In this document: positions 62,319 to 64,000 of the stretch, in pieces
Numbering within the stretch: the stretch's first letter is position 1
How the letters are laid out: every line of letters begins with the position of its first letter
Source: Paenibacillus sp. FSL H3-0469
Lineage (GTDB): Bacteria > Bacillota > Bacilli > Paenibacillales > Paenibacillaceae
Direction of reading: 5' to 3'
NCBI RefSeq assembly: GCF_038051945.1
Contig: NZ_CP150302.1
Span: forward strand, 7,688,001-7,752,000
DNA length: 64,000 nt
Notes under the pieces: model-generated
What the model was told of the DNA's origin: nothing
Seen by the model: only the letters and a program-made list of their open reading frames with translations
Databases searched by the model: none
Position numbers and translations under genes: made by a program

Positions 62319-62390
62319 TAGGACGGATGGGGTTCGAACCCATGACCCCTACCCTGTCAAGATAGTGCTCTCCCGCTGAGCTACCGTCCT
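62319..62390 (-). tRNA. tRNA-Val (anticodon GAC)
   Basis: 72 bases on the minus strand form a complete cloverleaf: acceptor AGGACGG/CCGTCCT, D-arm GCTC...GAGC, anticodon stem CTATC/GGTAG with loop TTGACAG (anticodon GAC), a 5-base variable region and a T-arm ATGGG-TTCGAAC-CCCAT. The discriminator is A; CCA is not encoded. A solitary tRNA gene, followed by a terminator. Confidence 0.93.
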
Positions 62391-62584
62391 GCAACGAAAT
62401 TTATAATAACACAGGACGTAAGGGAATGGCAAGAGATTTTTAAATATGCTATAGATGATCAGTTAAGCATGACCCTTCCATACCACCGCAGTGACAAAAA
62501 CCCACGACACCCCATCCATAGTATATTACAATAATGGCGCTTGTCTGGAAGTTCCTTAACCAACATAAAAGGTGGAATTCTATC

Positions 62585-63007
62585 ATGATCGTAACATTGC
62601 ATGAAGCGGAGTGCCCTGGGGGGAGTCTCAAATATGTAGTGATTTTTATGAAGCAAGGGAAGGATTGGGTTCTGGTACGGCACCGTGAGCGGTCCACGTG
62701 GGAATTTGCCGGCGGGCATATTGAGGCGGGTGAGAGTCCCGGGGAAGCTGCGGTAAGAGAACTCTACGAAGAGACAGGCGCTGAAGATTATGAACTGCAT
62801 CCGCTATGCATCTATTCGGTCAGAAGTGATGAGCTGGCAGAGAGCTACGGGATGTTGTATTATGCAGATGTCAAAAGGTTCGGAACTTTGCCCCCGTACG
62901 AAATGGCGGAGCTTCGAAGCTTCAGCGAGCTGCCGCAGGCTGTGACCTACCCGGGGATCTACCCCACGCTATATGCGAGAGTATGTGAATATGTGAAGCA
63001 TCTGTGA
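62585..63007 (+). CDS. Nudix hydrolase (MutT-like)
   Basis: A 140-residue enzyme with a complete Nudix box, GGHIEAGESPGEAAVRELYE then ETGA (Gx5Ex7REUxEExGU). It hydrolyses a nucleoside diphosphate linked to X; the substrate is not predictable. The ATG at 62585 follows AAAGGTGG; the upstream in-frame ATG at 62534 has no site. Confidence 0.9.
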   Translation: MIVTLHEAECPGGSLKYVVIFMKQGKDWVLVRHRERSTWEFAGGHIEAGESPGEAAVRELYEETGAEDYELHPLCIYSVRSDELAESYGMLYYADVKRFGTLPPYEMAELRSFSELPQAVTYPGIYPTLYARVCEYVKHL

Positions 63008-63069
63008 ATCAATCTTAATCGTATTTCTGGTAGAATAGACACTCGATTGGCTGAAAGGAGGCCCAGCTC

Positions 63070-63879
63070 ATGAGCAATGAGATTACGAGGTTTAAGCGTC
63101 TTGGCGACTACCTGAGATCACGCCGGGACCGCCTGCAGCCAGAAGCTGCAGGGATCAAGGAAACGAACAGTCAGCGCAGAACACCAGGTCTGCGGCGGGA
63201 GGAGGTTGCGGTTCTGGCCGGTCTCAGCAGCACTTATTATACATGGCTGGAGCAGGGCAGGGAGGTTACCGCCTCCAGAGAGGTCATGGAGAGTCTCAGT
63301 CAGGCGCTGCGGTTGTCGGCAGATGAGCGCAAGCATCTGTTTGAGCTATGGAATCCCGGCTTGCCGGATACACTTGCTTCTATAGATACGGTCAGTCCGG
63401 AGCTGAGTCCGCAGTGGCGGGATATTATCCGGCAATTGACTTATCCGTCTTTTATTACGAATGAGCGGTCTGAGGTACTGGCCTGGAATGATAAAGCGAG
63501 TGAAGTGCTTAGTGATTTCGGAGGTCTGTCTGCTTCTGAGCGCATTATGATGCGTCTTCTGTTCCTGGATCTGGAGCTGCGCTGCCGGATGCTGAACTGG
63601 GAGGAGTTCGCCCTACATTCAGTAGGTGTGTACAGAACCTATTATGACTTGAACCTGCATGATCCTTGGCACAAGGAGATGGTCGATCAGCTCTTGGAGG
63701 ACAGTGCGGATTTCGCCGAGATGTGGAAACAGCACAATATTCAGGGGAAAAGAGTCAACCGTGTGGTCATAGAGAGTCTGGGTACAAGTGAGCCTGTAGT
63801 CTACGACATCAATTCGATGGCCAATCTGGCGGATCACCCGGGACTGCATATTTGTATCTATACGCCTGTTATAACGTAG
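63070..63879 (+). CDS. Helix-turn-helix regulator with MmyB-like ligand domain
   Basis: A 269-residue regulator. The N-terminal Xre-type HTH (about 5-85) contains GLRREEVAVLAGLSSTYYTW and LEQGREVTASREVMESLSQA. The C-terminal MmyB-like PAS-type ligand-binding domain (about 105-265) includes PSFITNERSEVLAWNDKASE. In actinobacterial relatives such domains bind fatty acids. GAAAGGAGG precedes the ATG. The likely target is unknown. Confidence 0.9.
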   Translation: MSNEITRFKRLGDYLRSRRDRLQPEAAGIKETNSQRRTPGLRREEVAVLAGLSSTYYTWLEQGREVTASREVMESLSQALRLSADERKHLFELWNPGLPDTLASIDTVSPELSPQWRDIIRQLTYPSFITNERSEVLAWNDKASEVLSDFGGLSASERIMMRLLFLDLELRCRMLNWEEFALHSVGVYRTYYDLNLHDPWHKEMVDQLLEDSADFAEMWKQHNIQGKRVNRVVIESLGTSEPVVYDINSMANLADHPGLHICIYTPVIT

Positions 63880-64000
63880 CAGACGATTCTCGGGGGACAT
63901 ACGCCCTACGTTTCCTCCGCTCCCTGGTAATGATCTTACTAGCATGAACGTACTGTGGCTGCTCCACGGCAGGACGGTTAGAATAAGGACATGTTCGTAA
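63880..64000. other. Right edge, no gene recognised
   Basis: The last 121 bases contain no ORF start with a ribosome binding site and no clear terminator. Confidence 0.4.

Noticed and set aside
1-64000. CRISPR array, prophage or complete insertion sequence
   Set aside because: No evenly spaced identical repeats with unique spacers, no phage structural genes and no intact transposase were found.

Overview
The window looks like a chromosomal segment of a Paenibacillus-type Firmicute. Evidence for this is the strong AGGAGG-type ribosome binding sites, a moderately GC-rich coding style, YesM/YesN-type two-component sugar systems, large modular secreted glycanases (GH87, GH74-X2-X2-CBM3), stalk-domain proteins, a split VanR/S/Y/Z set and Agr-type autoinducer genes. 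No replication origin, rRNA operon, complete insertion sequence, prophage or CRISPR array is visible. One tRNA gene (Val, GAC) is present.

Layout: 1-4.5 kb, the start of an SgrR-like regulator, a DUF4173 membrane protein, a Crp/Fnr regulator and a chemoreceptor. 4.5-9.8 kb, a nucleotidyltransferase and a secreted GH87 alpha-1,3-glucanase. 9.8-12.2 kb, a 51-bp-period repeat cluster, cysK and a lipoprotein. 12.2-15.6 kb, a VanR/VanS two-component system with VanY and VanZ homologues but no vanHAX. 15.7-18.4 kb, a MITE-like repeat, a LiaS/NarX-type two-component system and a YcnI-like copper protein. 18.5-21.8 kb, an AT-rich block of orphan immunity-type genes, including a toxin C-terminal remnant coupled to a frameshifted immunity gene and a colicin-DNase-type immunity protein. 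22-27 kb, a GH74 xyloglucanase and an ECF sigma/anti-sigma pair. 27-34 kb, redox and housekeeping genes: a nitroreductase, the yjlC-ndh operon behind Rex-like operators, an SGNH hydrolase, a methionine aminopeptidase and an Rrf2 regulator with its own palindromic operator. 34-41.5 kb, an AAC(6')-like acetyltransferase, catE, nhaK, a split ThrE-type exporter and a YitT-type protein.

41.9-55 kb is a carbohydrate block. Cellobiose phosphorylase (GH94) sits next to a LacI regulator, and both carry the same palindromic operator. A seven-gene operon follows: sensor kinase, AraC-type response regulator, two permeases, a solute-binding lipoprotein, an unassigned (alpha/alpha)6-like enzyme and a GH43 enzyme. 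55-58.3 kb holds secreted or lipid-anchored proteins of unknown role. 58.4-60.2 kb holds an unusual agr-like locus: an AgrC-like membrane protein that stops where the kinase should begin, AgrB, a short AgrD with Ser in place of the ring Cys, and a LytTR DNA-binding protein with no receiver domain. The end of the window has a RimJ-type acetyltransferase, a lipoprotein, an N-terminally truncated Rpn/PD-(D/E)XK nuclease, tRNA-Val, a Nudix hydrolase and an MmyB-type regulator.

The most unusual system is the kinase-free agr-like locus. Other points of interest are two genes that seem to use ATT/ATC or ATA start codons, two tandem promoter-terminator units without a gene, the immunity-gene island, and three families of intergenic repeats.
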